Source of the DNA: Atherinomorus stipes
Lineage: Eukaryota > Chordata > Actinopteri > Atheriniformes > Atherinidae
Assembly (NCBI GenBank): GCA_023101725.1
Contig: JALJCO010003053.1
Location: forward strand, 186,001-250,000
DNA length: 64,000 nucleotides
Reading direction: 5' to 3'
Part shown: positions 1 to 22,259 of the stretch, in pieces
Numbering within the stretch: the stretch's first letter is position 1
Layout: every line of letters begins with the position of its first letter
Position numbers and translations under genes: made by a program
Notes under the pieces: model-generated
The model's database searches: none
What the model saw: the letters and a program-made list of their open reading frames with translations, nothing else
What the model was told of the DNA's origin: nothing

Positions 1-239
1 ATGCTTTGAATTGCCTTTAATCTACAATATGAAATATCACTTTGTGTATTTTCAACATATATAGAATAATCCTTTTGCATACAGCCGTGTAAGCACTGAT
101 CATCATGAGCTCACTGGATGCCTTTTGTAACTAATAAACACTGAAGGTTTGATCATTTATAAAACAAGATTTCTGTCAAGTTGTCTAAAGCATCAAATTT
201 GTTTAACTTTCCAAATGAATCTTTCACTTGAATAAAGTT
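1..239. other. Intergenic left edge with a possible poly(A) signal of an off-window gene
   Basis: No coding sequence is visible. An AATAAA hexamer at 133-138 on the plus strand could be the polyadenylation signal of a plus-strand gene lying left of the window. Given the duplicated sequence that follows, an upstream dhdh paralogue is one candidate, but this is inference only. Confidence 0.25.
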
Positions 240-590
240 ACTGTAGTACCATTTCAACTTATATTTAAGTTGAAACCTTTGCAAGGAATGTTCAGATAGG
301 TGCTCATCTCTTATTGGTGAAAATCAAGTCTTTTGCCTGCTGCACCAACCAAACATCATACCCCTTCACAGAAACTTTGATCATACAATCAGAAGCATGT
401 TGGACTGATGAGGACGGTTACAGCGGGTCACCAACACAGAAGACAAAGAAGATGCTTCTAGCCATCAGTCACTTTAAATGACAGCTTTATCTCATCATCA
501 TTCTCCTAAGACGTACCTGAAAAGTGCTCAGTCTAGTGTGATGTTGAATCTAGTAATATTTGGAGCGCAACATCAACATTCACTGAAAAA
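240..590. repeat. Direct repeat copy 1 (matches the pkm 3' end at 6290-6600)
   Basis: This stretch is alignable by eye with 6290-6600 in the same orientation. Shared blocks include TTCAGATAGGTGCTCATCTC (331-350 region of copy 2, 291-310 region here), ATCAGAAGCATGTT, GGGTCACCAACA, GATGCTTCTA and CATCAGTCACTTTAAA, in the same order and at similar spacing. Copy 2 includes the poly(A) signal region of pkm. Here the equivalent hexamer on the minus strand is altered (CTTATT in place of TTTATT on the plus strand). The two copies bracket dhdh, so this is probably a relic of a segmental tandem duplication, not a mobile element. Confidence 0.75.
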
Positions 591-659
591 GTAGGATTTT
601 TCGATTGAAGTGAACCTTGTAAACACGTTGCCTGCACCTTTGTAAAATGCTTACGCACC

Positions 660-768
660 AATTAAAATTTATTTTATGATTATATTCAGACTACCTATAT
701 TTTTAAGGAAATACTGTACATTCATTCTGCACCCCTCCAAACACCCAGTGGAGGCATAAATATACACA
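660..768. repeat. Dispersed repeat, copy B (interrupted)
   Basis: The segment shares order and wording with 61741-61925: an AT-rich lead, TTTTTAAGGAAAT, a TTCATTCTGC block, a C-rich stretch, and TGGAGG. The continuation of the other copy (ATGTTCCATATTCAACCA) reappears here only at about 1210-1227, so copy B is interrupted by roughly 440 bp containing a MITE and simple repeats. The family is not identified. Confidence 0.55.
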
Positions 769-955
769 CACACACAGTCGTCCTCAAAATTATTCATACC
801 CTCAAATTAAGGAAGGAAAAAAAAAATCAGCTGACAATGAAATATGATGAAATTGACAAAAGTAATTATATAATGACATTGATTTTGAATTGTGGTTACA
901 AAGAAGTATTAAACACAAACACACAAAAAATAAAACAAGAAAACAGCATATAGTA

Positions 956-1164
956 TATACTCACAAAAAGTTAGGGATATTTGGCTTAGCCACCATTGTT
1001 GTTAGCTTTTCTTTCAATAAGTTGTTTGAGATGGAGGAATTGCCACATCATAATTCCAGTTAAATGTCCAACATTCATGATATAATATCAATAAGGTGTG
1101 AACATTCGACATTTTCCTTAAATTATAACAGAAAGTTGAATATCCCTAACTTTTTGTGTGTATA
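956..1164. mobile_element. Short MITE with 26-bp terminal inverted repeats
   Basis: The left end (956-981) and the reverse complement of the right end (1139-1164) are the same 26-base sequence apart from two positions. Both have a core of CACAAAAAGTTAGGGATAT. The element is 209 bp, has no ORF, and begins and ends with TATA, so TA target sites typical of Tc1/mariner-like elements are plausible. It lies about 260 bp upstream of the dhdh start codon and sits inside another repeat (copy B at 660-768 and about 1210). Confidence 0.75.
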
Positions 1165-1171
1165 TGTATGT

Positions 1172-1172
<1 letters not shown>

Positions 1173-1210
<38 letters not shown>
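1173..1210. repeat. (TA)n microsatellite
   Basis: About 18 uninterrupted TA units directly follow the right end of the MITE. Confidence 0.95.
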
Positions 1211-1213
<3 letters not shown>

Positions 1214-1427
1214 CCATATTCAACCAAGTATTTTTTTTCTTGACTTCTCTTTTTTTTTCACAAGATCATCATATATGTAGATTTCTGAAACGATGGCACA
1301 TCACGATAAACATGTACAAAGATAATTTTTATTAATTTCAAACGCAACACAGTTAAAAATGAGTGCTTTGGCACCACCTTGTGGTATAGAACAGTTACTG
1401 CCGCTTTCTGTCTGTCTGCTGTCCAAC

Positions 1428-4400
1428 ATGGCAACCAGGTGGGGAATCTGCAGCGCGGGGAAGATCAGTCATGACTTTGTTGTGGCTCTAAAGACTCTTC
1501 CTGCTGAAGACCATCAGGTATCATTAAATACTTTTTAATACTTGTTAATTAATATTTGTTTGCAACTGCTTGAGCACAAATCTACAGTTTTGTAAGACGT
1601 CTTCTCAGGACTTACTTAACAACTTCTTCCGCGTTGATGTGCTCTCGGTACTGATTATGTCACTCAAACATTTTACTGTCTCACTTGTTGAGATGCTGCC
1701 CGTGACGTTCAAAAATTAATCTATGCTGTTGGTTTTTGCAGCTCAGTCAACACTGGGGTCTACACTTTTACCGTAATTTACAGACTAAATGGGAATTTCT
1801 GAATGTAGCCCCTCCACGACAATGTTTATTTGTGAGCAGTTAGTTGTGGTAGCAATGAGATAATTAATTATACACTTGGTTACTTTCCTAGTGTGCTACA
1901 CTGTTAAACAGAAAATAAATTTTGTTTGTGTGTGAGTGATTGCATCGTCCGTGTGACACCAATATGAAAAAAACAAAGGTATAACTCCACTTCAGTGATG
2001 GAATTAACAAATCACTGGTTAGAAATGTTTTTTACTTTGAAATAATTCAAGATAGTTGGCTGGTCATTTATGATTTCTTTGTAGAAGTTTTGGTGAGGAT
2101 CGTCTTCCAGACAGATAGTTGAAGTAATCAGGTGACACCTGTGTGTCAGTCAAGGTGCAGCTGGGTCATTATGAAAAAATAAAACAAAAACATTTGCACA
2201 ACTAAACTCACAATATAACGGTATATAAAATATCTCTCTCCAATGTAAATATATGGCAATATCATATTGCTCAGACCTAGCTAGATGTGAAAGTCTTGAG
2301 TTTTTCAGCCCTAAAGGAGAGATGTACTTTAAATAATCTGACTGTAAGGTTGTGGCTGTGGCCGCTCGTAAGTTGGAGGATGCTGAGGAGTTTGCCAAAA
2401 AGCACAACATTTCCAGAGGATACGGCAGCTACGAGGAGCTGGCCCGAGACCCAAACATAGGTGTGTCTGCCAGAGGTTGGCTTTTACTAGATTTGCTTTT
2501 GTGTACTAGGTATAAAGTATTTGCTGATGTACTCTGTCATAAGGAAGATTTTACAACTCACTCTGTTAACCACAGTAACACTGATCCAGTTAGTTTAAGC
2601 TAATATTTTCATTTCTTGGTGATATTTCAGTCTTATTTCCACAGACTGAATTCTTGCTCTTCCTCCAACATTCTCTCTGGTCTATGCCATCATGTGTGTG
2701 CAGATGTGGTGTATGTGGGGGTTATCCACCCGTATCATCTGAAGGCCTGTCTGCTTTTTATGAATGCTAAGAAGAACGTGCTGTGTGAGAAGCCGCTGGC
2801 CATGAACACCAAGGAGGTGAAAGAGATCCTGGACTCTGCGAAGAGGAATGACGTCTTCCTCATGGAGGTGAACATGCAGCTGACCTGAGAACAGAAAATG
2901 ATCTGAGTTTAGATGTTGGTCTTTTTGGTTTTTATATTTGTAGAAAGAATCTTAGTTCAGGATGGCGTGAGTGTTCAGTCATACATCAGGAAGTTAATAT
3001 TTTTGCTCCTCTAAGAAACATTTCATAATCAGTTGAACCAAAATTACTTCTACCAGCTGTCAGATTTTTCAGAAATGCTAATATATCTTGATCTGTAAAA
3101 CACAGAACAGCCCAGCTAAAACATGGCTTCTATTTTTTTATTGATTTATTTTATAACAGAACATTATACATAAAATGTTACCATGATTAAAAATCCTGCT
3201 ATCCTTTTCCTCCAGGCTGTCTGGACTCGATTTTTCCCCGCCTCCGTGGAGATCAGACGGCTGCTGGCTCAGGGGGAGCTGGGCGAAGTGAAGATGGTCA
3301 GATCAGACTTTGGTGTACCAGTGACACATGTACCGAGATTAGTGGAGAAGGAGCTGGGTGGAGGAGCATTACTAAGTATCGGCATGTACTGCCTACAGCT
3401 GGTGCTCATGGTGTACAATGGAGAGAAGCCAGAGAGCATCCAGGCCACCGGGGTTCGTCTAGAAACAGGTACTTGTTTCTGTCGTCTGATCAAACTTCAG
3501 GTGTTTGGAGTAAAACCAGCACCATGCATCAAAGCATCAAAGTTGCATCCCAGCTGTGAGGCACAGTGGAGGAGGAAAATGTGAGCTGGACAGGAAATGA
3601 CTTCTGCTTTATGAAAATCTGCTCGAGTGCTCAGAATGGACGGGAGACTCACTTTCCAGCAGAAAGACTCAATTTGATTTTATTTATCAAACTAAGGAAA
3701 ACCCAATTATTGCCTTTAAACAAATGTGGTAAGAGTGAGGTCAAAACCCCCAATTTTCCAACTGTAGGCCAACAACAGCTCGAAGGGAAGAAGAGCAGCT
3801 GCTCTGAGGAAAGAGAACAGAGAGAGCAAATTAGAGCTGAGTAACAACAATGTGATCATAAATAGCAGGTGGAGTTTGCTGCAACAGAAACAGAAAGGTA
3901 CAAAACCAGAAATACCAGCAGAATGGCACATAGAGAGAGCCAAACTCCAACTACCAGAGGGAGATGCTCTGGTAGTTTATTGATTGATTTCACTGACATG
4001 ATTCAATCTTGTTTAACAGGAAATATAAACTCTTGAGATTTAAAATCTTTTTCAAGACTCTCCTGGCCAAGCAGGCAGCGTTTCAGGTCATCAGAAATAG
4101 CACAATGCATGTATGCATGTAGGTTGCATATAAATAGACATAGTTCTTATACAATTGGACATATCATTTTACACATCAAAGGCTCAAGAAGCCCAAAAAA
4201 TATGAATATAGTTATTATATAGTCATAGTAATATAGCAGGCTAAATAGAGGCTGAAGCTTCACATGCCAGACAAATTTGCCTTTTAATATATTATTTAAA
4301 ATGTATAGAATTCATCTAGTGAGATTGGTTTGAGTTGATTAGGTGGTTGAAGTTGAAGAGGTTTAAGATTCACCACAGTTATCAATTCAAATGTCTTTTT

Positions 4401-5606
4401 TTCCACAGTTCAGGATTTTGGCTGATATTTTGACTAAGTAAGTGGGTAACTTAGTCCACCATTTTCTAGGATAGGTAGGCCTGTCAACTGGTTCTAATCT
4501 CACTTTGTGATACGTTATGTAGCAAATCCAGCGTTTTTTTTGTTTTTTTCAAACGTCAGAGTAAAACATAAAGGTTATGAGATCTGATTGTGTGCTGTTA
4601 TTCTAGCACATAAATGGAACATGTCAACACTCCCAACAGCCTTTCCAGGTTCCCACTCTTCTCATGTCGCTTGCCAGCTTCACATTTCACCGATTCCTCT
4701 CAGGACATGCAGGCTCCCAAACTGGAGCTCATAAAGTTGTTTTTTTCTGTTTTAATCCCAAACAGATGCCTGTTATGTGTGAACTTAATTTCTTTTATCT
4801 TGAAAATACCTAATTAATTAAATCCTGTTTGGTTTGACACTTGTCCCTGCACTGATTAAACTTAAGTCACAAAATTAGCATTTTGAGATACAAATAATGT
4901 ATTTTTGTGTGTTATTTTAGGAGTGGATGAGACTGTGGTGGTCACTCTTAAGTTCTCCAAAAACAGACTGGCCGTGTTTACTTACTCTGCCAGTATACAG
5001 CTGCCAAATGATGCCATTATCGTGGGAACAAAGGGCACAATCAGGGTAAGCCATCAAAAGAAGACTGTGCTATCAAGTCCAGATGACCTGAAACTGTGAC
5101 AGTATTGTTTGAAAACATTTCCGTTGTACCAGCTTTTCTTTTTTTTGTTTGCTTTAGGTCCCACCGCTGATGTGGTGTCCCACATCATTAGTGGTGAATG
5201 GGAAAGAAACCCAGTACCCAGTGCCAGAACCCTGTTTGTCTCTCAACTTCTCTAATAGCACAGGAATGCGTTACGAAGCAGAGGAGGTCCGACAGTGTTT
5301 ACACAAAGGTACCGTCATATTAAATGTGTTTCACACTTTATCCATCATATGTAGCTAATGTTTGGACAAATCAGTTTCGCTTTAATGATTTTCAGATGGA
5401 CATCTGTTTCCACTAGTTGTGTACGTGTTCACCACCAGGAGGCAGCAGACATGGTTTACAAATGAACTCAGCATGGTTTCCTTGCAGGGCTGAAGGAGAG
5501 TGCAGTGATGTCCCACGCAGACTCTCTGCTGTTGGCCGAGGTGGAGGATGAGATCCGCAGGCAGGTGGGGGGTGGTGTACAGTCAGGACTGCCAGTAAAT
5601 GTTTAA
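1428..5606 (+). CDS. dhdh: Trans-1,2-dihydrobenzene-1,2-diol dehydrogenase (dimeric dihydrodiol dehydrogenase)
   Basis: Cytosolic NADP-dependent oxidoreductase of the Gfo/Idh/MocA family. It oxidises trans-dihydrodiols of aromatic hydrocarbons and related sugars. The coding exons read 1428-1517, 2349-2460, 2704-2867, 3216-3468, 4921-5045, 5158-5308 and 5488-5606. Joined, they total 1014 nt (337 residues plus TAA), close to the 334-residue human protein, with every phase matching. The start ATG (context CAACATGG) opens the N-terminal Rossmann segment ([10 protein letters not shown]). The conserved HPYH, CEKP and GMYC motifs place His76, His79, Lys97 and Tyr180 exactly at the residue numbers reported for catalysis in mammalian DHDH. 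Most introns are GT-AG with pyrimidine tracts; exon 2 uses a weak TGTAAG acceptor. No break was seen. Upstream, a MITE lies within 300 bp. Direct repeats on both sides suggest the gene belongs to a tandem-duplicated unit. Confidence 0.93.
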
Positions 5607-5758
5607 CATGAACACACTGATAAAGGGGAAGCCGTGTATCAGGGAGAACTTCCTGCTGTTGATTCAATCCTTCACAGTAAAAAAAAAAAAAAAAAAATCT
5701 TAATAACTGAGCACATACTGTTTATGATCTTGTATAGATGGATAAGTTGTTGCAAAAC

Positions 5759-5790
<32 letters not shown>

Positions 5791-5870
5791 GAATTAACAG
5801 CAATGACAAGCACTGCCTTTTTTATTTGACCTGAAAATGAGTGCCAAGACAATAAAAAGGTATTTCTTTA
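5607..5870 (+). other. dhdh: dhdh 3' UTR with poly(A) signal
   Basis: An AATAAA hexamer at 5851-5856 lies about 245 nt after the dhdh stop codon and is the first good polyadenylation signal. Between stop and signal are a 19-base A run (5679-5697) and a T run of about 26 bases (5759-5784). Oppositely oriented homopolymers of this sort in a 3' UTR could fold back on each other. Confidence 0.55.
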
Positions 5871-6289
5871 CAAGCATGGAAGCGGAGAGCAGCCTGGTGT
5901 GGAAGCATTTAGATGTTCTCAAAATCACTAATTATTCAGTTTCTTGTGCCTTAACAGTCTGAGGAAACAAAACACATTTCATCCTCTTGCAATGAAAAAT
6001 TCAGTTATCAAAACTAAATGTCATGTCAAGATAGTGCCAAACATTCAAGAGAAAAAATGGCTTTGAAATCTTGAAATAAAGATTATTCACTCATGATCGC
6101 AAGATGAGTTTCTTCTTCCAAGCATGGCTTCCATGTTAACTTGTAGGAACATCACCAGCTCTATGAATGTTTTTGTCCAACTACACAGTCAATATTGTTT
6201 TGTATTTGTTCATTTCTGAAATAAAATAACAGCCAAATTATCTAAATTATCTGCTGAGTTCATAAATCTTCCACCCAATTCCTTTCACT

Positions 6290-6600
6290 GACTGTAGTAA
6301 CACTCAAACTGAAAACATCGGCAAGGCAAGTTCAGATAGGTGCTCATCTCTTTTATTGATGTTAGTCCAGTCTTGTGGGACAGCTCAGTACACCAGTTAA
6401 ACATAATACCCCTTTACATACAGTTAGTTCTTACACTCTAGCGTTACAATCAGAAGCATGTTAGACTCATGAGGACAGCTACAGTGGGTCACCAACATAA
6501 GAGGATGCTTCTACCCATCAGTCACTTTAAAAAGGACAGAGCTTTATCTCATCATTCACCTGAAAAAACACTAAAAGTGTTCAGTCATTAGTCAGCTTCA
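6290..6600. repeat. Direct repeat copy 2, overlapping the pkm 3' end
   Basis: Second copy of the sequence at 240-590, same orientation, about 6.05 kb apart. The poly(A) signal of pkm falls inside it, so this copy appears to be the native pkm 3' UTR and the 240-590 copy a derived duplicate. Confidence 0.75.
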
Positions 6601-7503
6601 GTGAACCACACCTGATTCATAAGTTCCAACTTAGATATGATGGAAATGCAAATAAATGTAAAGGCTTCATGACACATCTAACAACACAAACACAGTAACT
6701 TGCTCATACACCTCAGGATCCGACATCCAAAACTAGCTTGTTTTATAGAGTCAAACAAAATATATAAGTAGAATTGGATGTCCCAATGTTCACCATTCAC
6801 AAAAGTCAAGTATAATATAGAATGTAACAACGTCTGGAGTAGAACAGGAGTGCAGCACTAACAGATACACAGACACAGTGAAAGCTGGCAGATAAGAGAG
6901 GACACTTCATACAGACAGCACTACAAAGGGGTGTGTTTGGGTGGGGGGGGCGCTGGAGTTCAGTCTGGGCTGCAAAGGGAGCCCTTTGTTTTAGGATGCC
7001 AACACTTTGTTCATCATACTGGCAGGAGTGTAATCAGTAAACTGTTTCAGTGCTAAAGGTGTACATTTAAGGTTATCCGGTGCCACCAACCACACCCAAA
7101 CAGCCGGTTACGCATGCACACACACCAGGATGCATTCACTCATACACTCCCTTCTAATGAAACAAGTGAGAATTAACAGCAGTTTGTGGTCAGGGTGTAT
7201 TGATCTGAGGCCCTGAAGACTGGTATGATTGAAAGAGAGGGAAAAAAAAGGTTGAGATAAAAGGAATGGAAACATTAAATGGAATTGCACGGAAGAAAAT
7301 GCCACTCCCACCCAAATCAGCTCTTGGGCCACTATAAGGCCATGCTCTGTCTGACAATTTCCTTGCATCCTTGCCTAAATGCTATTTACTGGAGTGGGAG
7401 CCCAGGTGTTGCATGAGAACAGCTGTGAGCAGGAGTGAGGCTAGGAGAGCTATGAAGGAGCGATGAAAGTGACGGGAGGAAGCATGGCAGCCATGTTGGC
7501 TGT
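6335..7503 (-). other. pkm: pkm 3' UTR with poly(A) signal
   Basis: About 1.15 kb between the pkm stop codon (complement of 7504-7506) and an AATAAA hexamer on the minus strand (complement of 6352-6357). No other coding sequence is seen in this stretch on either strand. It includes a G run at 6943-6950 and no recognisable repeat other than the duplicated block at its distal end. Confidence 0.6.
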
Positions 7504-16961
<9,458 letters not shown>

Positions 16962-16986
16962 GGCAACCACTGGAGCAGGAGCGGGT

Positions 16987-19900
16987 CTGCGTGAAAAAGA
17001 CAAAATGCATCATCATCATCAATTATGCATCATAGTTGGAAAGACTAAAGGATTAGAATGAGTCCTCTGAGCAATAGTAGTTTTATAGATACAGAAAAGC
17101 TGTTTAACTTTCTTTCTCCTATGATGAATTAACAGAGAGTTTTGTGGTAAATATCTTTATTTTATAAGTCAAGTTGACATCTACTAAAGTTCAAAGTCAA
17201 TTTAAATCCCAGACCATGGGAAACAATGAAGCTCTCAATATTTCTGCAACCACAGTTATGAAAGAAAAAGCAAGATAACAGTTGTAAAACAGAAGTGCAA
17301 CTCTATGTAAATAATGGGTTGAAGACTTTATGCAAGACTGTCTCTATTTGAGTTACACTCAATTTATGAGTTGCACAATCAGCAGAGAATAAAAGAATGC
17401 CACTCACACTGAAGCCTTTTCATTAAGCAGCTTCCAACAATATGATAACATTTACACAAATGCTAAGGCTGATAGTGTCAACCCCACTGTCACCATGCCA
17501 ACAGTTTCACTTAATGACCTCCAACACCTTATTGTACATTCTGTCCCCCCACTAACTTCTTACTGAGTCACCCATGTCAACGACACAATTGCCGAAATGA
17601 TAAGGGTGGAGCTTCCAAAATTTCCTCATGGCATGCACTTCTAGCACACAAGATATGTTACATAAAATCCTGTTTTACTATTCTGTCACTAACACACCTC
17701 AACTTCCCCTTTTAGCCCCAACCTTCAGTCTACAATGACCTGAGACCCTGAATAAACTCACTGACATGAAGACAGCTCCATACCAATAGCTATGTTATAA
17801 TACTATGTCTGTAATAATAAAGAAAGCTGCCTCTTTACAGCTCTTGTTGCTATGGCTACATAACTACAGCACCCTGAGTAACACTGATATGGTTCAATGA
17901 CAAGTCAGTCATTCTGGTGATAGTCAATAACATTTTGAATAAACTGTAGAATTGAATCCACTCATCTTTATCAAATATGTTAACCAGAACACAAACAAAA
18001 ACACAACGACAGAAATAAATAAATAAACCTGCTTTTGTTTGTTTGTTTATTTAAATCAAATTAGAGACAATGAGCAAATGAAGCAAAGGTGTGTAGGGGC
18101 TGAAATAAAGCCATTTAACTCCATTATCATTCTTATCATTATAGTCACTTTCTGCACCAGGTGCCAATTCCCTCCATAGCTGAACTACTCAGTGGAGATA
18201 TTAAGTTTCCTTTAGTTTAAATTATACATGGCACTGCCCTTCAGGCAGGAACACTCTCACTGGCTGAACAACAAGCAGACAACCCAATTCATCTTGAGGG
18301 AAACAACCTCTTTATGCTTTTGACAGTCTAGACAGAGGCTAAATCAGCACTACTGTATAACTAAACAACAGCAGGTGGCCCTGATGACAACATGGGTTAA
18401 TAAGTTTATCTGGACACAGCTACAATGAGAAGTGCTGGACAATAACAGCTGCAACGGCTTTAATTTTCAATGTCAGCAAGCACAAAAACTACCAAGAATC
18501 TCCGTTATTAGCATGTCTAACTTGCTTCAGCAGAACAGGACACAAAGGCTAGTGTACTGAGAGAATACAGTTGAGTAGATACAAGATGATAGTTCTGGTG
18601 CAACTGCATCCAAACGGTAAAATAACCTCAAAGAGAAAAATCTGTTTCTATACACAGTAAATAGAGTGGTATGACTTCCTTTTATTCATCACATCCTCAT
18701 TACAGATGCATCATGGCAGGGGATTCCAGACAAAGCCGCTATACCAACAGGCGCTGCAGAGTGATGATGTAACATTTCCATCAATGAAACAGACCAGTGC
18801 TGTACGTGAGTGCTGCCACATCCCACTCAGACGTCTCTGACTCAACTGAACCACCAGAAAGACTGCAGAGTGGGTGTGATTTGGGGGTGAGGGTAAGACA
18901 TTTGCTGGTTTTAGAGAAATAACTACTTCAAAATGTATCACACCATTGACAGATGGATGAAAAACCACAAAACACCTGAATGATAAACCAGAATTTTTTT
19001 CTTTGTTCTGTCAGGTTATCATAGGTTTTGTTTAGTTAACTTCCTCCAAAAGAGGTGTTGCTAGCTTACAGTAAAAATTAACTACAAGTCAAATACATGA
19101 CATGCATCTTTATCATTTTAATGGAATATCATCCCCTCACAGCATGACCTAAAATACTGTACTGCCTGTATCCTCAGATGAGGTGTTATTTTTGGAGCAG
19201 AAGGGATGGGACACATCCTCCTGATATAACCTTTAAATAATGATTCCTGGGAGTAACTGTACCTTTGCCTATCTGACCAAGCTTGCCAACACCTGGCTGT
19301 TAAGGAAATACATTATGTTATCAGCAGGAATGGCCCACTGAAAACAGTGATATCCTGTTTGACCCCTGGATGGTGAGTGAGTAACCCTGACACAGATGCA
19401 GGACTACTTTAAGAACTGACTCTCTAATAATCCTTTCCAATCCCTATCCATTTCTACCTTTGTAACATAACCTGTCACTTTCTTTTCCCCTTTATCTAAA
19501 GAAATTCAAGTTAACGAACCAATTATTTATGAAACATCCTTTTCAAATCATTAACAGTCTTAGTAACATGGCTGTCAGTGAATGTCATGTCACCCCATCA
19601 TCTACTCTAGATGTGACGTAACACTTGGCTAATCCAAGTTAGCTCTCAGAGGTAGTAGATGCGTTCAATCACTCACACCCACTCAACCAAGACACGACTT
19701 AAATGTTACTCCACATACCCCCAGTAGATCCTCCTGCTCCTCCTGGGGACAAACAAACGCCTTACTAGCAAAGATCTCCAGAGCCACCCCAGTGTGCTAG
19801 AGCTGCCAGTGCCAGTGAACAAATTATTCCTTGCAACAGCAGAACTGGCAGCTGCAGTGTGTGCGCATACGTGCGACACTTTCAGAAGCTCAAGAGTAAA

Positions 19901-20523
19901 TCCATTCAATGAGGATAAAGGACACGAAGAGCGCCTGCTGCAACCGAGTAGCTGCCATGACATGATCCAACGGACACACATGAGACTTCCACCACAGCAT
20001 ATCAGAACAGTGGCACAATGTTGCTTCCTGTCTAGGTCATACAAGCCCTCAAGCCCGGGCTAAAAACAGAATCTATGCTAATTATAACACAGACTATGCA
20101 GGGTCCATGACTAGAAATATAACACTCAGAATATACAGTATTACTAAATGAGGCATGAAAACTCTCACACAGCACATGCAGTGTAGGTACACTAATGATA
20201 CTTCATCTGGGCATCTGGAATACAATGTAAACACTTCCATCCAACTGACTTCAATTTTTTTTTTGGAAAAGGTTTGTGTAAGTGATTTTGTATCAGTAGC
20301 TGCTACATGAACCACAAAAAGATTCTATGAGACATTAGCCAACCAACACGCAGCTACAACAGGTGAGACAATGCATGGGAACAAAGCCAGCTGTGACAGG
20401 ACCAGCATCTCAGACTATCGGTTTTGCCGCAGCCAAACTTTCTTCTTACAGCAGGTTAAATACACTTCTATCCAAAAGAAAATTGTAGTTTTTGCAATTC
20501 AAAATATACCTTTACTAGGAAGC

Positions 20524-20560
<37 letters not shown>

Positions 20561-22127
20561 CAAATGGCAGTCACAGAGCTTTTAAAATACATTGAATATT
20601 TACCCTCCAGATAATATTACATTACATTATTACATTACACAGTGCATATCTGTGGACGATCAAGTTAAGGAGTCTAGACTTGTAGGAAAAAAAAAAAAAA
20701 AAAAACACTAATCAATTCTGACTTTACTGAGCAATGAAGTATAAATTTATAAGTATATTTACCTTAGGTGAGTCGACAACTTTTAGAGAACTCTGAGTCA
20801 CTTGACACTATGACCTGTCTCATTCCCTGGGGTCAAGACTACATTTTGTCAACTGGGCGGACAAACAGGAAATACAGCAATATGGACTCCAGAAATGTGT
20901 TTGTTGCAACATAAAGAAAATGCAGGCTGGGCTGCAGGCTCATCTGCTGTGAGTGCATCTGATTAAGGGGATGACATTACAATTTAAAAACAGGCTTTAT
21001 TTTACGCTTCCTTTTTTTTTTTTTTTAGTCGAATGATCTTCTTATGCAGTCTTGAATAGGCAAAAGATGTCAGAAAATTAAACACAGATCACATACCAAG
21101 GATAGCAGCACAAGGCTGGACAGGCAGGGTGAGACCTGCCCTGCTTCTTATGTATACAGTGTCAGTAAGTCTACTACCTGTGGTAACACTGCAGCAAGGC
21201 ACTGCAGTCAAACTAAAAAGGCACAGAAACACATCTACAATTGCATTTATCAAAGGACAGTTATTTTCTTTAACATAAGTCATGTGAGTTGCGTTAACTT
21301 AGGGCGTTTCATAAGAAACGTGACCAGGAAAATGAATGGTAAGAAACGGGATGAATACATTTTATGACACGAACTGTCGTGAAGGAGAAAATGAAATACA
21401 GAATAACACAGGAGTTGGATCAATGCATGACTGTTCATGAATAAGCACGTTTATGAACTAAAGCGTAATCTTTTAGTAAAATGAATTGAAGCTACACTAC
21501 AGACGATGCGGTAAAGGTCACGTTCTCTCATCCTGCGTCACATTTTCCTGATCTGTAGACATCACGACGATTAACCAATAGCAGGCCGAGAAGACGGAGG
21601 GGCCACACCCACATCAGGAGGCAACAGGAAGCGACTCTACAACGGTTAACACTTGACGCATTACATTAAATGTTATTTTACGAGTATAAACTTTGATAAT
21701 AAAACGAGATCCCTATGGATAAGCAGTTCATTATACGATAAAGCTGCTAAGGGGGCGTAAAGATTCGAGGAGTTTATCCTCCATTCACTGCATTTTCAAG
21801 TCACAACGTTGTTCAATACAAACTCAGTCGGCATATGAGTACATAAAACAAGTATGCAAATCTCTTATTACAACCGCACGGACACATTAGAGTGCTTAGG
21901 TTATATTAAATGTTTGTTTAACATGTTTTGTTTTCCAAGGAAGTGAGCAAAAACCAGACATTTATCTCAACATTATTCTATTCGGAAAAACCAGCGCTGA
22001 GGATGCTGCTAAAGGGAAAAAAAAATAATAATAAGAGAAAAGGATTTCAGAGACAGTAATGTGACAAAAGATCATCTCAAACTACCGACAAGAAACCAAC
22101 CCGAAGGCCCCGTTTGAAGGTACCCAC
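16987..22127. other. pkm intron 1
   Basis: About 5.1 kb between the start-codon exon and the probable non-coding first exon. It contains an (AT)n microsatellite at 20527-20559, an A run at 20687-20705 and a T run at 21011-21026. A CCAAT-containing, GC-richer patch lies at 21550-21660 (ACCAATAGC, and GGGGCCACACCC resembling a GC/CACC box). That patch could be an internal promoter or enhancer; no transcript start is proven. Confidence 0.4.
20527..20559. repeat. (AT)n microsatellite
   Basis: About 16 uninterrupted AT units in pkm intron 1. Confidence 0.95.
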
Positions 22128-22250
22128 CTCGTCTCGTGTTTGCAATGCAAGTGGCGATGTGACTGCTGACAGACTGAGACCAGCTCAAGGTGATCTCCCC
22201 TAGTTCCTCACTCTGTGGAACTACTTTCTAGTGATGCTGAGGCATATCCA
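22128..22250 (-). other. pkm: Probable pkm non-coding first exon
   Basis: A GAG|GTGGGT donor on the minus strand ends an exon at 22128 and would splice to the acceptor at 16987, which lies 25 nt upstream of the PKM start codon. Mammalian PKM also begins with a non-coding exon. The 5' limit is a guess. Reverse CCAAT (ATTGGCTCC, complement of 22440 region) lies upstream, in keeping with a promoter there. Confidence 0.4.
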
Positions 22251-22259
22251 TCCGACAAA

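Noticed and set aside
770..955. Possible Tc1-like fragment (words such as AAAATTATTCATACC)
   Set aside because: The wording recalls fish DNA transposons, but no inverted ends could be found, so no element is claimed.
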